A DNA stretch of 18,324 bases from Candidatus Methylomirabilota bacterium (GTDB lineage Bacteria > Methylomirabilota > Methylomirabilia > Methylomirabilales > 2-02-FULL-66-22). The stretch covers positions 1 to 18,324 of the forward strand of contig JACQXP010000368.1 of assembly GCA_016208645.1 (NCBI GenBank), given 5' to 3'. Below, piece by piece: positions 7,202 to 14,450 of the stretch. The translations under genes and the position numbers were made by a program. The number at the start of each line of letters is the position of its first letter. Position 1 is the first letter of the stretch. Under the pieces are notes generated by a model, which did no database searches, had not been told where the DNA came from, and was given only the letters and a program-made list of their open reading frames with translations.

Positions 7202-7804
7202 ATGGGAGGTCCTGGGGGGCCGCCTCGGGAGCCGGAAGACGATCGGGACCTGGTGGACCGGGCGAGGCGGGGGGACCGGGAGGCCTTCGCCACCCTGGTC
7301 CGGCGCCACCAGGACCGGGCGTTCAACCTGGCGTATCAGATGGTCCGGAACCGCGAGGACGCCCTCGACATCTCGCAGGAGGCCTTCGCCCGCGCCTACA
7401 CCTCGCTCCCGGCGTTCAAGGGCGAGGCGAGCTTCACCACCTGGATGCACCGCATCGTCGTCAACCTGGCCATCGACAACCTCCGACGGAGGCGCCGGAG
7501 CGGCACCACCGCGTATGATGACACCCGGGCGGCCCCGCAGGGCGGGGATGCCGAGCCCGCCGCCCCCGATAATCCCGCAACGATCCTGGAGAGGAAACAG
7601 GTCCATGCCCTGCTCGCCCGCGGGATCGCCCAACTCCCCCCGGCGCAGCGTGCGGTCCTGGTCCTCCGGGAGATCGAGGGACTGAGCTACGAGGAAATCT
7701 CCCGGGCCGTCGGGTGTACCCTGGGGACCGTGATGTCCCGCCTCTTCTACGCCCGGCGGAAGCTGCAGCAGGTCCTGAGGGCACACCTCGGCGACCTCCG
7801 GTGA
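7202..7804 (+). CDS. ECF-type RNA polymerase sigma factor
   Basis: Alternative sigma factor, 200 aa, which should direct RNA polymerase to a small regulon when released by the anti-sigma factor encoded next. Sigma-2 region is about residues 26-97, with the core-binding/-10 recognition stretch DALDISQEAFARAY (53-66) and FTTWMHRIVVNLAIDNLRR (78-96). Sigma-4 region is about 135-190, with LPPAQRAVLVLREIEGLSYE and the helix-turn-helix EEISRAVGCTLGTVMSRL (164-181). ATG 7202 is preferred, with AAGG nine bases upstream. A TTG three codons earlier is possible. Only 4 bp separate its stop from the anti-sigma gene, so the two are co-translated. No convincing ECF autoregulatory promoter was found upstream. 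Confidence 0.93.
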   Translation: MGGPGGPPREPEDDRDLVDRARRGDREAFATLVRRHQDRAFNLAYQMVRNREDALDISQEAFARAYTSLPAFKGEASFTTWMHRIVVNLAIDNLRRRRRSGTTAYDDTRAAPQGGDAEPAAPDNPATILERKQVHALLARGIAQLPPAQRAVLVLREIEGLSYEEISRAVGCTLGTVMSRLFYARRKLQQVLRAHLGDLR

Positions 7805-7808
7805 TCGG

Positions 7809-8330
7809 ATGACGATGATGCATTGGTTTCACAGGACCGTGGGCCGGGGCCAGCGCTTGGCGGCCTATGCCGCGGACGAATTGCCACCGGCGGACCGCGC
7901 GCGCGCGGAGGCGGACCTGCTCGCCTGTCCCGCCTGCCGACGCGAGGTCGAGGCGTATCGCCTGGTGAGTGGCACGCTCCGCACCTCCGAACGCGCGGTC
8001 CTCGCCCCGGATCAGGCGGCAGCCTTCTGGTCCGGGGTGGAGCGGCGGATCCAACGTGGGGCGACGCCGACCCGGCCGGCACGCCCCGCTCTCCGCGAGC
8101 TGTTCTGGGATCATCCCCGGCTGAGCCTGGCCTCGGCGGTTGCCGCGGTGGTCCTCGTCCTGGGTCTCACGCTGGGGCAGATGGGGGTGTGGACCGTCCG
8201 CCCGCCAGGTGCGCCCAACGGGGTGGAGGTCGTTTCGGTCGAGGCCGGCGAGGATGCCTCGGTCATGGTCTTCCAGGCGCCGGGCAGCTCGCTGAAGGTC
8301 ATCTGGGTGTTCGAGAAACCCTCCTCATAG
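7809..8330 (+). CDS. Single-pass membrane anti-sigma factor, zinc-finger-like N-terminus
   Basis: Probable partner that holds the adjacent ECF sigma factor inactive at the membrane, 173 aa. The cytoplasmic N-terminal domain has the zf-HC2/ZAS layout: a helix LAAYAADELPPADRARAEADL (about 17-38) followed by C40-PA-C43-RREVEAY. The normal motif is H-x3-C-x2-C. The His position (36) is Asp here, so zinc binding may be altered or lost. One membrane segment is about 106-123, followed by a roughly 50-residue extracytoplasmic tail with no recognised domain. ATGs at 7815 and 7818 are alternative starts. Gene order sigma, anti-sigma, small secreted protein supports the role. Confidence 0.82.
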   Translation: MTMMHWFHRTVGRGQRLAAYAADELPPADRARAEADLLACPACRREVEAYRLVSGTLRTSERAVLAPDQAAAFWSGVERRIQRGATPTRPARPALRELFWDHPRLSLASAVAAVVLVLGLTLGQMGVWTVRPPGAPNGVEVVSVEAGEDASVMVFQAPGSSLKVIWVFEKPSS

Positions 8331-8350
8331 AAGACGCGGGAGGTGACCGG

Positions 8351-8815
8351 GTGCGGCATCCGCTGCGGGGGACGTGGCTCACGCTCCTCTTCATTCCCCT
8401 GGTTGTCCTGGGTATCACCTCCTCCAGGGTCGCAGCCCAGGCGACGGTTTCCCTCCGAGTCCAGGTGATCTATGCGGCAAACGAGCCGGGCGGCGTGGAC
8501 AGCCGGCTGGGAGGCCTGGCCGGCGATCTGCAGCGAACGTTCCGCTACTCGATGTACCAGCTTCTGGATGCCCCCCAGGAATCGGTGGCGTTGAACCAGG
8601 GCTGGCGGGCGGCCCTGCCGGGTGACCGCTGGCTGGATATCGTTCCCACGGCAATCCAGGCGGGCCAGTACAGCCTGACGGTCCGCGTCCTTTCTCCCGG
8701 CGGTCAGGCATTGGTGAACACCGCGGTCCGCCTGCGACGCGGCGCCAGCGTGCTGGTCGGGGGCCCGACCCACCAGAGGGGTGTCCTCATCATCGCCATA
8801 TCCGTCCCGCAATAA
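8351..8815 (+). CDS. Small secreted protein of the sigma/anti-sigma operon, unknown function
   Basis: Not recognised. 154 aa, start GTG 8351 with a strong GGGAGGTGA immediately upstream and 20 bp after the anti-sigma stop. Residues 1-30 look like a Sec signal peptide (Arg near the N-terminus, hydrophobic core 9-21, cleavage near VAAQA). The mature part of about 125 residues alternates polar and hydrophobic residues (VSLRVQVIY, YSLTVRVLS, ALVNTAVRL, VLIIAISV) and looks like a beta-sandwich. It has no cysteine. By position it may be a target of the sigma factor or part of the signal-sensing arrangement; that is inference. The open frame extends upstream over the anti-sigma gene, but that part is a shadow. 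Confidence 0.75.
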   Translation: MRHPLRGTWLTLLFIPLVVLGITSSRVAAQATVSLRVQVIYAANEPGGVDSRLGGLAGDLQRTFRYSMYQLLDAPQESVALNQGWRAALPGDRWLDIVPTAIQAGQYSLTVRVLSPGGQALVNTAVRLRRGASVLVGGPTHQRGVLIIAISVPQ

Positions 8816-8965
8816 TGCGGGACGCGGGCATTACCGGCCGGCTGACGCCAGGCCGCAGATCCCATCGCCTCCGCCTGGATCCTTCCCATTCGGCTTGAAG
8901 AAAATCGCTCCCGGGTCGTCAAAGGAGATGAACGCTTCAAGAATGCCAGCAGCCTTCAACACCGG

Positions 8966-8993
8966 GCTGACTGCTAACAGCCGATGGCTGATG
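8966..8993. repeat. Heptanucleotide array D (GCTGATG type)
   Basis: Four units, GCTGACT, GCTAACA, GCCGATG, GCTGATG, then a decayed GCTTTCC. It lies in the 210-bp gap after 8815, which otherwise shows only a small TAATGC/GCATTA inverted repeat (8813-8834) and no coding. The unit is the same as in the right arm of array A. Confidence 0.65.
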
Positions 8994-9010
8994 GCTTTCC
9001 CGGAGGAGGG

Positions 9011-9022
9011 AAGGAGGTGATC
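9011..9022 (+). promoter_or_regulatory. 12-nt perfect Shine-Dalgarno
   Basis: AAGGAGGTGATC is fully complementary to the usual bacterial 16S rRNA 3' end (GATCACCTCCTT). It ends 3 nt before ATG 9026. It fixes that start against the longer open frame from 8984. Confidence 0.85.
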
Positions 9023-9025
9023 CCG

Positions 9026-9487
9026 ATGCGAAAAGTCCTGGCAGTCACCCTCATCGGCAGCCTCATACTGGCCCTGCTGCCGACGATGGCCCTGGCCGGG
9101 GATTCCCATGCCGTCCGGAACCGGTGGTTGGGGGCGGCCATCGGGGCAGGGTCGGTCGTCCTGGGCGGCATCCTCTTCAATGCCATTCGCGGGAACGGCC
9201 CGGCGGCCGTTGCGCCCGTCGCCTATCCAGCGCCGCAAGTGGTCGCTCCTCCGCCAGCCGTCTACTATCCGGCCCCGCCGGTGGTCTATGCCCCGCCGCC
9301 CGTGGTGGAATATCGGACGTGGGTTCCGAGCCACTACGAGGACCGCTGGGTTCCGGCAACCGAGCGGCAGCGTGTGTGGGTGGAGGGCCACCACGAGAAC
9401 GGGTGGTGGGTCCCCGCCCACTGGGAAGAGCGGGTGCGGGGCGGCGGGTACTGGACGCGGGTGTGGGTTGACGGGTACTGGCGGTAG
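9026..9487 (+). CDS. Secreted protein with WVxxH-type aromatic repeats
   Basis: 153 aa. A Sec signal peptide covers residues 1-24 (cleavage after MALA). Next is a glycine-rich hydrophobic stretch (about 36-55, GAAIGAGSVVLGGILF) that could be a glycine-zipper or membrane anchor, then a Pro/Tyr/Val-rich linker (about 61-96). The C-terminal third repeats W-V-x-x-[HY]: at W99, W108, W118, W128 and W147, with text such as WVPSHYE, WVEGHHE, WVPAHWE and WVDGYWR. Similar Trp/His repeat proteins (YXWGXW type) are found in Gram-negative envelopes; their role is poorly known. The strong ribosome site and the terminator downstream suggest an abundant single-gene product. It may belong to the regulon of the nearby sigma factor, but no shared promoter was identified. 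Confidence 0.8.
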   Translation: MRKVLAVTLIGSLILALLPTMALAGDSHAVRNRWLGAAIGAGSVVLGGILFNAIRGNGPAAVAPVAYPAPQVVAPPPAVYYPAPPVVYAPPPVVEYRTWVPSHYEDRWVPATERQRVWVEGHHENGWWVPAHWEERVRGGGYWTRVWVDGYWR

Positions 9488-9545
9488 CAGGCTGCTGAAA
9501 ATCGCCCATCTGCTGCGTCAGGCCCTCGTCGTGGCACTGCGACGT
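9488..9545. repeat. Possible truncated dispersed repeat (CAGGCTGCTGAAAA end)
   Basis: Begins CAGGCTGCTGAAAATCG and contains CGTCG-TGGCACTG-CGACG. On the minus strand it reads as the peptide TQQMGDFQQP. From memory, sequences of this kind recur between genes in several GC-rich and deltaproteobacterial genomes as palindromic MITE-like elements ending ...TTTTCAGCAGCCTG. The expected right end is not present, so this would be a remnant. The rest of the 302-bp gap 9488-9789 holds the terminator and promoter listed next, and no gene. Confidence 0.35.
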
Positions 9546-9594
9546 ACCCAACAATGAGAGCCCGACGCCCAAGACGACCCCGAGGGCAAGAATC

Positions 9595-9624
9595 ACCCCG
9601 GGCGTTCGCCCGAGCGCCCGGGGT
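9595..9624 (+). terminator. Strong Rho-independent terminator
   Basis: A 10-bp perfect stem ACCCCGGGCG (9595-9604) with CGCCCGGGGT (9615-9624), a 10-nt loop, then TTCTTG continuing a T-rich run from 9624. It ends transcription from the secreted-repeat-protein gene before the exporter promoter. Confidence 0.7.
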
Positions 9625-9683
9625 TTCTTGTGTCCGATCCCGCCGCGCCTTCCCTCCCTCGACGTGAGATCCGGGAAATTTGC

Positions 9684-9712
9684 TTGCGCCCCCTCTCGAT
9701 TGCGGCTATACA
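9684..9712 (+). promoter_or_regulatory. Sigma70-type promoter for the LysE/HAD genes
   Basis: TTGCGC (9684-9689), a 17-bp spacer and TATACA (9707-9712), with CATAAT overlapping at 9711-9716. It is 77 bp upstream of ATG 9790 and just after the terminator. The dyad-like AT-rich text 9711-9733 could be an operator, but I could not assign it. Confidence 0.5.
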
Positions 9713-9789
9713 TAATCACTCGCATTGCAATTGTTTCCGTGAGGTTGGGCGCACGCGGGGGTTGGTTGCCAGCACCCGTAGGGATCCAC

Positions 9790-10470
9790 ATGGACAGCCT
9801 GGCCGGGATCGCCATCACCTCGTTTCTCGTCGGCCTCTCCGGGGCCATGATGCCAGGGCCGGTTCTGACGGTCACGATCGGCGAGACGGCGGCGCGCCTG
9901 CGCGGCGGCGTCCCGGGGAAAAGCACCCGGGCACGCACCCGGGGCGCCCTGGCGGGGCCGCTCATCGTCCTGGGCCACGGAATCCTGGAGATCCTCCTGG
10001 TGATGGGCGTGGTCCTGGGCCTGGGGAAGCTCCTGGTCTTGGGGCCGGTGATCGGGACGATCGCGCTTTTGGGTGGCGCGGTCCTGCTCTGGATGGCCTG
10101 GGGGATGCTCCGCAGCGTGCGAAGCCTGTCGCTCCAGGGCACGACCGCAGGGGAAGACCGCCGGCACCCGGTCCTGGCCGGCATCCTGACGACGTTGTGC
10201 AATCCCTATTGGATCATCTGGTGGGCCACCATCGGCCTGAGCTACATCGCGCTCTCCTTGCGGCTGGGCCTCACCGGTCTCATCTCCTTCTACATCGGCC
10301 ATATCCTCTCGGACCTCCTATGGTACGGCTCGGTGAGTCTGACCTTGGCGCTGGGCCGCCGATTGCTCACGGACCGGACGTATCGCGGGCTGGTGACCGC
10401 CTGCGCCGTCCTGCTGCTGGGATTCGGCCTGTACTTCGGCTACGCCGGTGTCCGCTATCTCCTGGCGTGA
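9790..10470 (+). CDS. LysE/RhtB-type amino acid exporter family protein
   Basis: Inner-membrane exporter of the LysE superfamily, 226 aa, slightly longer than the usual 200-210. ATG 9790 has AGGGA 7 nt upstream. The earlier open frame back to 9628 is rich in Arg/Pro and crosses the promoter, so it is not used. Hydrophobic segments are near 5-28, 54-77, 82-106, 128-152, 155-176 and 201-222. The N-terminal signature is GLSGAMMPGPVLTVTIGE (15-32), and NPYWIIWW (138-145) is characteristic of one LysE branch. A cytoplasmic Arg-rich loop sits at about 36-52. The substrate is not predictable. The stop lies 4 bp before the preferred start of the HAD gene. Confidence 0.88.
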   Translation: MDSLAGIAITSFLVGLSGAMMPGPVLTVTIGETAARLRGGVPGKSTRARTRGALAGPLIVLGHGILEILLVMGVVLGLGKLLVLGPVIGTIALLGGAVLLWMAWGMLRSVRSLSLQGTTAGEDRRHPVLAGILTTLCNPYWIIWWATIGLSYIALSLRLGLTGLISFYIGHILSDLLWYGSVSLTLALGRRLLTDRTYRGLVTACAVLLLGFGLYFGYAGVRYLLA

Positions 10471-10474
10471 TCCG

Positions 10475-11110
10475 GTGCGAGCGAACGGCGGGATCGGCTG
10501 CCCGGCGGCGATCGGCGGCATCCTCTTCGACATGGACGGCGTGGTGGTCCAGCAGCGGCTGGATTTCCTGGCGATCAAGCAGGAGATCTTCGGGACCACC
10601 CATGGCTTCATCCTGGAGCGGATGGGGGCGCTGACCCCGCCCGAGCGGGCGCGGGCCGAGGCGATCCTGGAACGGCACGAAACGGTCGCGGCTGCGCAGG
10701 CGGAGCCCATGGACGGGATCCTTCCGTTCCTGTCGTGGGTGGAGGCGCGCGGCCTCCGGCGGGGTCTGGTGACCCGGAACAGCCGGAAGAGCGTGGAGCT
10801 GGTGCTGGCCCGCCTCGGGCTCCGGTTCGACGCGATCGTCACCCGGGAGGACGCGCCGCCCAAGCCATCGCCGGAGCCGGTGTGGTTGGCCTGCCGGCAG
10901 ATGGGGCTGCCGCCCTCGGCGGTGCTGTTCGTCGGCGATTTCGAGTTCGACATGCTCTCCGGGCGACGGGCGGGGGTGCGCACGGTCCTCCTGCGGAACC
11001 CCGCCATGCGATTCTCCGAGCACGCGGATTTCAGCGTGGACTCGGTGGGTGAGTTGCGCGAGCGACTCGAGCGCGAGGACGGGGTGGTCCCACAGAAGCA
11101 GACGGAATGA
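10475..11110 (+). CDS. HAD-superfamily phosphatase (phosphoglycolate phosphatase-like)
   Basis: Cytoplasmic hydrolase of small phosphate esters, 211 aa from GTG 10475. A GTG at 10448, overlapping the exporter gene, is the alternative; neither has a clear Shine-Dalgarno, so coupling to the exporter is likely. All HAD motifs are present: motif I FDMDG with nucleophile D19 and D21, motif II LVTRNS with T100, motif III Lys130 in PPKPSPEP, and motif IV GDFEFD with D155 and D159. A small helical C1 cap lies between about 27 and 90. It belongs to subfamily IA. The substrate is unknown. A 6-bp hairpin (CCCGGA/TCCGGG, 11111-11128) separates it from bioY. Confidence 0.87.
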   Translation: MRANGGIGCPAAIGGILFDMDGVVVQQRLDFLAIKQEIFGTTHGFILERMGALTPPERARAEAILERHETVAAAQAEPMDGILPFLSWVEARGLRRGLVTRNSRKSVELVLARLGLRFDAIVTREDAPPKPSPEPVWLACRQMGLPPSAVLFVGDFEFDMLSGRRAGVRTVLLRNPAMRFSEHADFSVDSVGELRERLEREDGVVPQKQTE

Positions 11111-11141
11111 CCCGGAAACCAATCCGGGCGGGGGGTGAAAC

Positions 11142-11744
11142 ATGGCGGAACGGGAGATGATCCGGCGGTCCGAGATCGCCGGGGCGACCACCTGGCTGGA
11201 GCAACGCGCCGTCTCGGCGACCATCGGGGTCATGGCCTTCGTGGTCATGACGGCCCTGGGGGCGCACGTCAAGATCCCCCTGCCGTTCACGCCGGTCCCG
11301 ATCACGCTCCAGACGTTCTTCGTGCACCTGGCGGGCGCCACGCTGGGGCCCGCCCTCGGTCCCTTGAGCCAGGCCGTCTATCTCGTGGTGGGCGTGGCCG
11401 GTCTCCCGGTCTTTGCCGGCGGCGGGAGCGGGCTGGCCTATCTGCTCCGGGGCGCCACGACCGGCTACCTGATCGGCTTCATGGCGGCCACGGCCCTGGT
11501 CGGGTGGCTGATCCGCCGGCGCGGGGATCCCGGGGTGCTGTGGATCCTCGGCAGCATGGCGGCCGGGAGCCTGGTGGTCTATGCCTGCGGCGTCTCCTGG
11601 CTGGCGTGGAGCCTCAACCTGTCCCCCGCCACCGCGCTGGCCAAGGGCATGCTGCCGTTCCTGGCCGGCGATGTGGTGAAGACCTGCGCGGCCGCCGGCC
11701 TCTTCCGAAGCTATCGGCGCCGCGCCCGGAACGTGTTCCCTTAG
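11142..11744 (+). CDS. bioY: BioY, biotin-specific S component of an ECF transporter
   Basis: Membrane protein that captures biotin, 200 aa, the normal length. ATG 11142 follows GGGGGGTGA. The family signature is clear: KIPLPFTPVPITLQTFFVHLAG beginning near residue 44, then GPALGPLSQAVYLVVGVAGLPVFAGG, and a C-terminal LPFLAGDVVKT segment before a basic tail (RSYRRRAR). Six membrane segments fit the text. No EcfT or ATPase genes are adjacent, which is common: BioY then uses a shared energising module or works alone. No biotin-regulator site was identified upstream. The following kinase gene starts 48 bp after the stop. Confidence 0.95.
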   Translation: MAEREMIRRSEIAGATTWLEQRAVSATIGVMAFVVMTALGAHVKIPLPFTPVPITLQTFFVHLAGATLGPALGPLSQAVYLVVGVAGLPVFAGGGSGLAYLLRGATTGYLIGFMAATALVGWLIRRRGDPGVLWILGSMAAGSLVVYACGVSWLAWSLNLSPATALAKGMLPFLAGDVVKTCAAAGLFRSYRRRARNVFP

Positions 11745-11792
11745 GAGGCGACAGAGGGGACACGGCAGCGCCCCTCTCCGTCAGACTTCCCC

Positions 11793-14444
11793 ATGGCCCG
11801 AAAGCGCGTGACCCGGCGGATTCCCGAGTGGGTGATCGGCTTGGCCATCACCCTCGTGGTCCTGGTCACGGCCTGGATCCGGCCCGCCTTCCTCGAGGCC
11901 ATCGAATATCAACTCTTCGACCTCCGCCTCAAGTGGTTCGGCTCGCGCGCGCCCGCCCAGAACATCGCCATCGTGGCCATTGACGAGGAATCCATCACCA
12001 AGCTGGGGCGCTGGCCCTGGCCGCGCTCCCGGCTGGCGGCCCTGGTGGATCTGCTGGCGGCCAAGGGGGCCAGGGTCATCGGCCTGGGGCTGATCCTGTC
12101 GGAGCCGGAAGAGCAGAGCGGTCTCACGGCCCTCCAGACGGTGGAGGAGAAGTTCCAGGCCCTGGGGAGCGTGAAGGGCGGGCCGGAGTTTCTGGAATCG
12201 CTCCGGGACCTCCGGACGTCCCTGGACAATGACGCCAAGCTGGTGGGGGCGGTGCAGAAGGCCGGCACGGTCCTGCTGCCCGGATTCGCCAGCCTGGAAG
12301 GCGCCGCGCGGGGCGGGCCGTCCGCGGGCAAGGTTGCGGGCGTGCCGGAGTTCGCGGCCAGGAGCGCCCTCACCAACCTGGCCATCGCGGCGGATCAGGC
12401 GCAGGCGGGGGCGCCGCACGCCCTGGAGATGACCTGGCCGCTGCCGGCCCTGGGCGAGGCGGCGGTCGGGATCGGCCACATCAACCGCCTGCCGGATGCC
12501 GACGGCATCAGCCGGTGGGAGCCCCTCGTCGTGGGGTACCGGGACCAGTACTTCCCGCACTTCGCCCTGGCGGTGGCGGCTCGCGCCATGGGAATCCCCC
12601 GGGAGCGAATCCGGGTCGCCTTCGGCGATGGGATCCTGCTGGGAACCACATACATCCCCACCGACGGCCGGATGCGCCTCCTCCTCAACTACTACGGCGG
12701 GCCCAAGACGTTCCCCCACTATTCCGCCTTTGACGTCCTCAACGACAAGATCGCGGCGCCGGCGTTCCAGGGGAAGATCGTCCTGGTGGGCGCCACGGCC
12801 CCGGGCATCGGTGACGTGGAGCCGACGCCGCTGGCGCCGGTCTTCCCCGGGGTAGAGAAGCACGCCAACCTCATCGCCAACCTCCAGGAGGGGCGGTTCC
12901 TCACGCGCCCGGCCTGGGCCGACCTCACCGAACTGGCCGCGGTCCTGGTCCTGGGGCTCCTCACCTCGCTCCTCCTGCCCCGGCTGGGCGCGGGGCTGGG
13001 CTCGGTCCTGGGCGCGGTACTCTTCGCCGGGGTGATCGCCGCCGGCCTGGCGGCCTTCGCCGCGCGCGGGATCTGGCTGGGCATCGCCACCCCGGCCCTC
13101 CTGGTGGCGCTGAACTACGTCGCCATCACTTCGCGCCGGTTCCTGGGGGTGGAGCGCGAGAAGGAGATCGTCGAGGAGGAGAGCGACGAGGCCAACAAGC
13201 TCCTGGGACTCACTTTCCAGGGGAAGGGGATGCTGGACCTGGCGTGGGAGAAGTTCGCCCGCATCCCCGTGGACGAGGAGACGAAGGGAGTTCTCTACAA
13301 TCTCGCCCTGGATTTCGAGCGGAAGCGGCAGCCGGCCAAGGCCCTCACGGTGTACGAGCGGATCGCCTCGGTGGACAAGGCCTTCCGGGACATCGCGGAT
13401 CGCATGACCAAGGTGCAGGCGGCCGCCACGAGTCCCGCCGTCGGCGGGATGGGCGGGCCGCGGCGCGGCGAGTCCACCGCCATCCTGGAGGGGGTCGAGC
13501 GGCCGACGCTGGGCCGCTACGAGCTGGTCGAGGAGCTGGGCCGGGGCGCCATGGGGATCGTCTACAAGGGGCTGGATCCCAAGATCAACCGGACGGTGGC
13601 CATCAAGACGGTCCACTTCGACGACGTGGAAGAGGCCATGCTCCCCGAGGTGAAGGAGCGCTTCTTCCGCGAGGCCCAGGCGGCCGGCGGCCTGAACCAC
13701 CCCAACATCCTGACCATCTATGACAGCGGCGAAGAGATGGACGTGGCGTGGATCGCCATGGAGTTCCTCTCGGGGAAGGACCTGGAGCGCTTCTGTCAGA
13801 AGGGGAACCTGTTGCCCTGGTCCAGGGCGCTGGAGATCTGCGCCAAGGTGGCGGACGCCCTGGCGTACGCCCACACGCACGGCGTGGTCCACCGGGACAT
13901 CAAGCCGGCCAACATCATGCTGCTGGAGAACGGTGAGGTCAAGGTGACCGACTTCGGCATCGCCCGGGTCGTCTCCTCGTCCCAGACCAAGACCGGCATG
14001 GTCATGGGGTCCCCCAGCTACATGTCACCGGAGCAGATCGCCGGCAAGAAGGTGGACGGGCGCTCCGACCTGTTCTCCCTGGGGGTGGTGCTGTACGAGT
14101 TGTTCGCGGGGGAGCGACCGTTTACGGGCGACTCCCTCGCCACCATCATGTTCCAGATCACCAGCAGCCCGCCGCCGTCCCTGGCCAACTTCGTCCCCCG
14201 GATTCCCCCCATCTTCCAGAAGCTGGTCGAGAAGGCTCTGGCCAAGGACCCGGCCCAGCGCTTCCAGACGGGGGAAGAGTTCGCCAAGACCCTGCGCGCC
14301 CTGAAGGATCGGCTGGACAAGGCCATGGCCCAGGCGGGCCCGGCCGCCCCGCGCCCCGCGGCCCCGTTGACCCCGCGGGTGGGGGCGACCGGTGGCGGGG
14401 CCACGCAGCGGATGACGACCCCCCCGGATCCGGCGGAGGGATAG
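11793..14444 (+). CDS. CHASE2-domain sensor Ser/Thr protein kinase
   Basis: Receptor kinase of 883 aa. One membrane segment (about 12-28) leads into an extracytoplasmic CHASE2 domain (about 33-365) with AIVAIDEESITKLGRWPWPRS-type opening and an SEPEE motif. Three further membrane segments lie within about 380-445. A cytoplasmic helical, TPR-like linker follows (about 470-545). The Hanks-type kinase domain is about 576-835: glycine loop GRGAMG 583-588, Lys605 in VAIK, HRD with catalytic D702 in HRDIKPANIML, DFG at 720-722, and SPSYMSPEQ near 738-746. The Ala/Pro-rich C-terminal tail looks disordered. All catalytic residues are intact. No clear Shine-Dalgarno precedes ATG 11793. The PP2C gene starts 6 bp after its stop, so kinase and phosphatase are surely co-expressed. 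The external signal is unknown. Confidence 0.95.
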   Translation: MARKRVTRRIPEWVIGLAITLVVLVTAWIRPAFLEAIEYQLFDLRLKWFGSRAPAQNIAIVAIDEESITKLGRWPWPRSRLAALVDLLAAKGARVIGLGLILSEPEEQSGLTALQTVEEKFQALGSVKGGPEFLESLRDLRTSLDNDAKLVGAVQKAGTVLLPGFASLEGAARGGPSAGKVAGVPEFAARSALTNLAIAADQAQAGAPHALEMTWPLPALGEAAVGIGHINRLPDADGISRWEPLVVGYRDQYFPHFALAVAARAMGIPRERIRVAFGDGILLGTTYIPTDGRMRLLLNYYGGPKTFPHYSAFDVLNDKIAAPAFQGKIVLVGATAPGIGDVEPTPLAPVFPGVEKHANLIANLQEGRFLTRPAWADLTELAAVLVLGLLTSLLLPRLGAGLGSVLGAVLFAGVIAAGLAAFAARGIWLGIATPALLVALNYVAITSRRFLGVEREKEIVEEESDEANKLLGLTFQGKGMLDLAWEKFARIPVDEETKGVLYNLALDFERKRQPAKALTVYERIASVDKAFRDIADRMTKVQAAATSPAVGGMGGPRRGESTAILEGVERPTLGRYELVEELGRGAMGIVYKGLDPKINRTVAIKTVHFDDVEEAMLPEVKERFFREAQAAGGLNHPNILTIYDSGEEMDVAWIAMEFLSGKDLERFCQKGNLLPWSRALEICAKVADALAYAHTHGVVHRDIKPANIMLLENGEVKVTDFGIARVVSSSQTKTGMVMGSPSYMSPEQIAGKKVDGRSDLFSLGVVLYELFAGERPFTGDSLATIMFQITSSPPPSLANFVPRIPPIFQKLVEKALAKDPAQRFQTGEEFAKTLRALKDRLDKAMAQAGPAAPRPAAPLTPRVGATGGGATQRMTTPPDPAEG

Positions 14445-14450
14445 CGGGCC

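Noticed and set aside
7823..8350. Extension of the small secreted protein upstream over the anti-sigma gene
   Set aside because: It would put 176 Arg/Gly/Pro-rich codons before a clear signal peptide. GTG 8351 has a strong ribosome site.
8813..8834. TAATGC/GCATTA inverted repeat as terminator of the sigma operon
   Set aside because: The stem is only six pairs and no T tract follows.
9711..9733. Fur-box-like operator overlapping the LysE promoter
   Set aside because: Only about 10 of 19 positions match the consensus, mostly in one half, and no iron-related gene is adjacent.
11781..13892. 703-codon open frame on the minus strand
   Set aside because: It lies entirely opposite the well-supported kinase gene, is rich in Arg/Gly/Pro/Asp as expected of GC-rich antisense, and has no domain.
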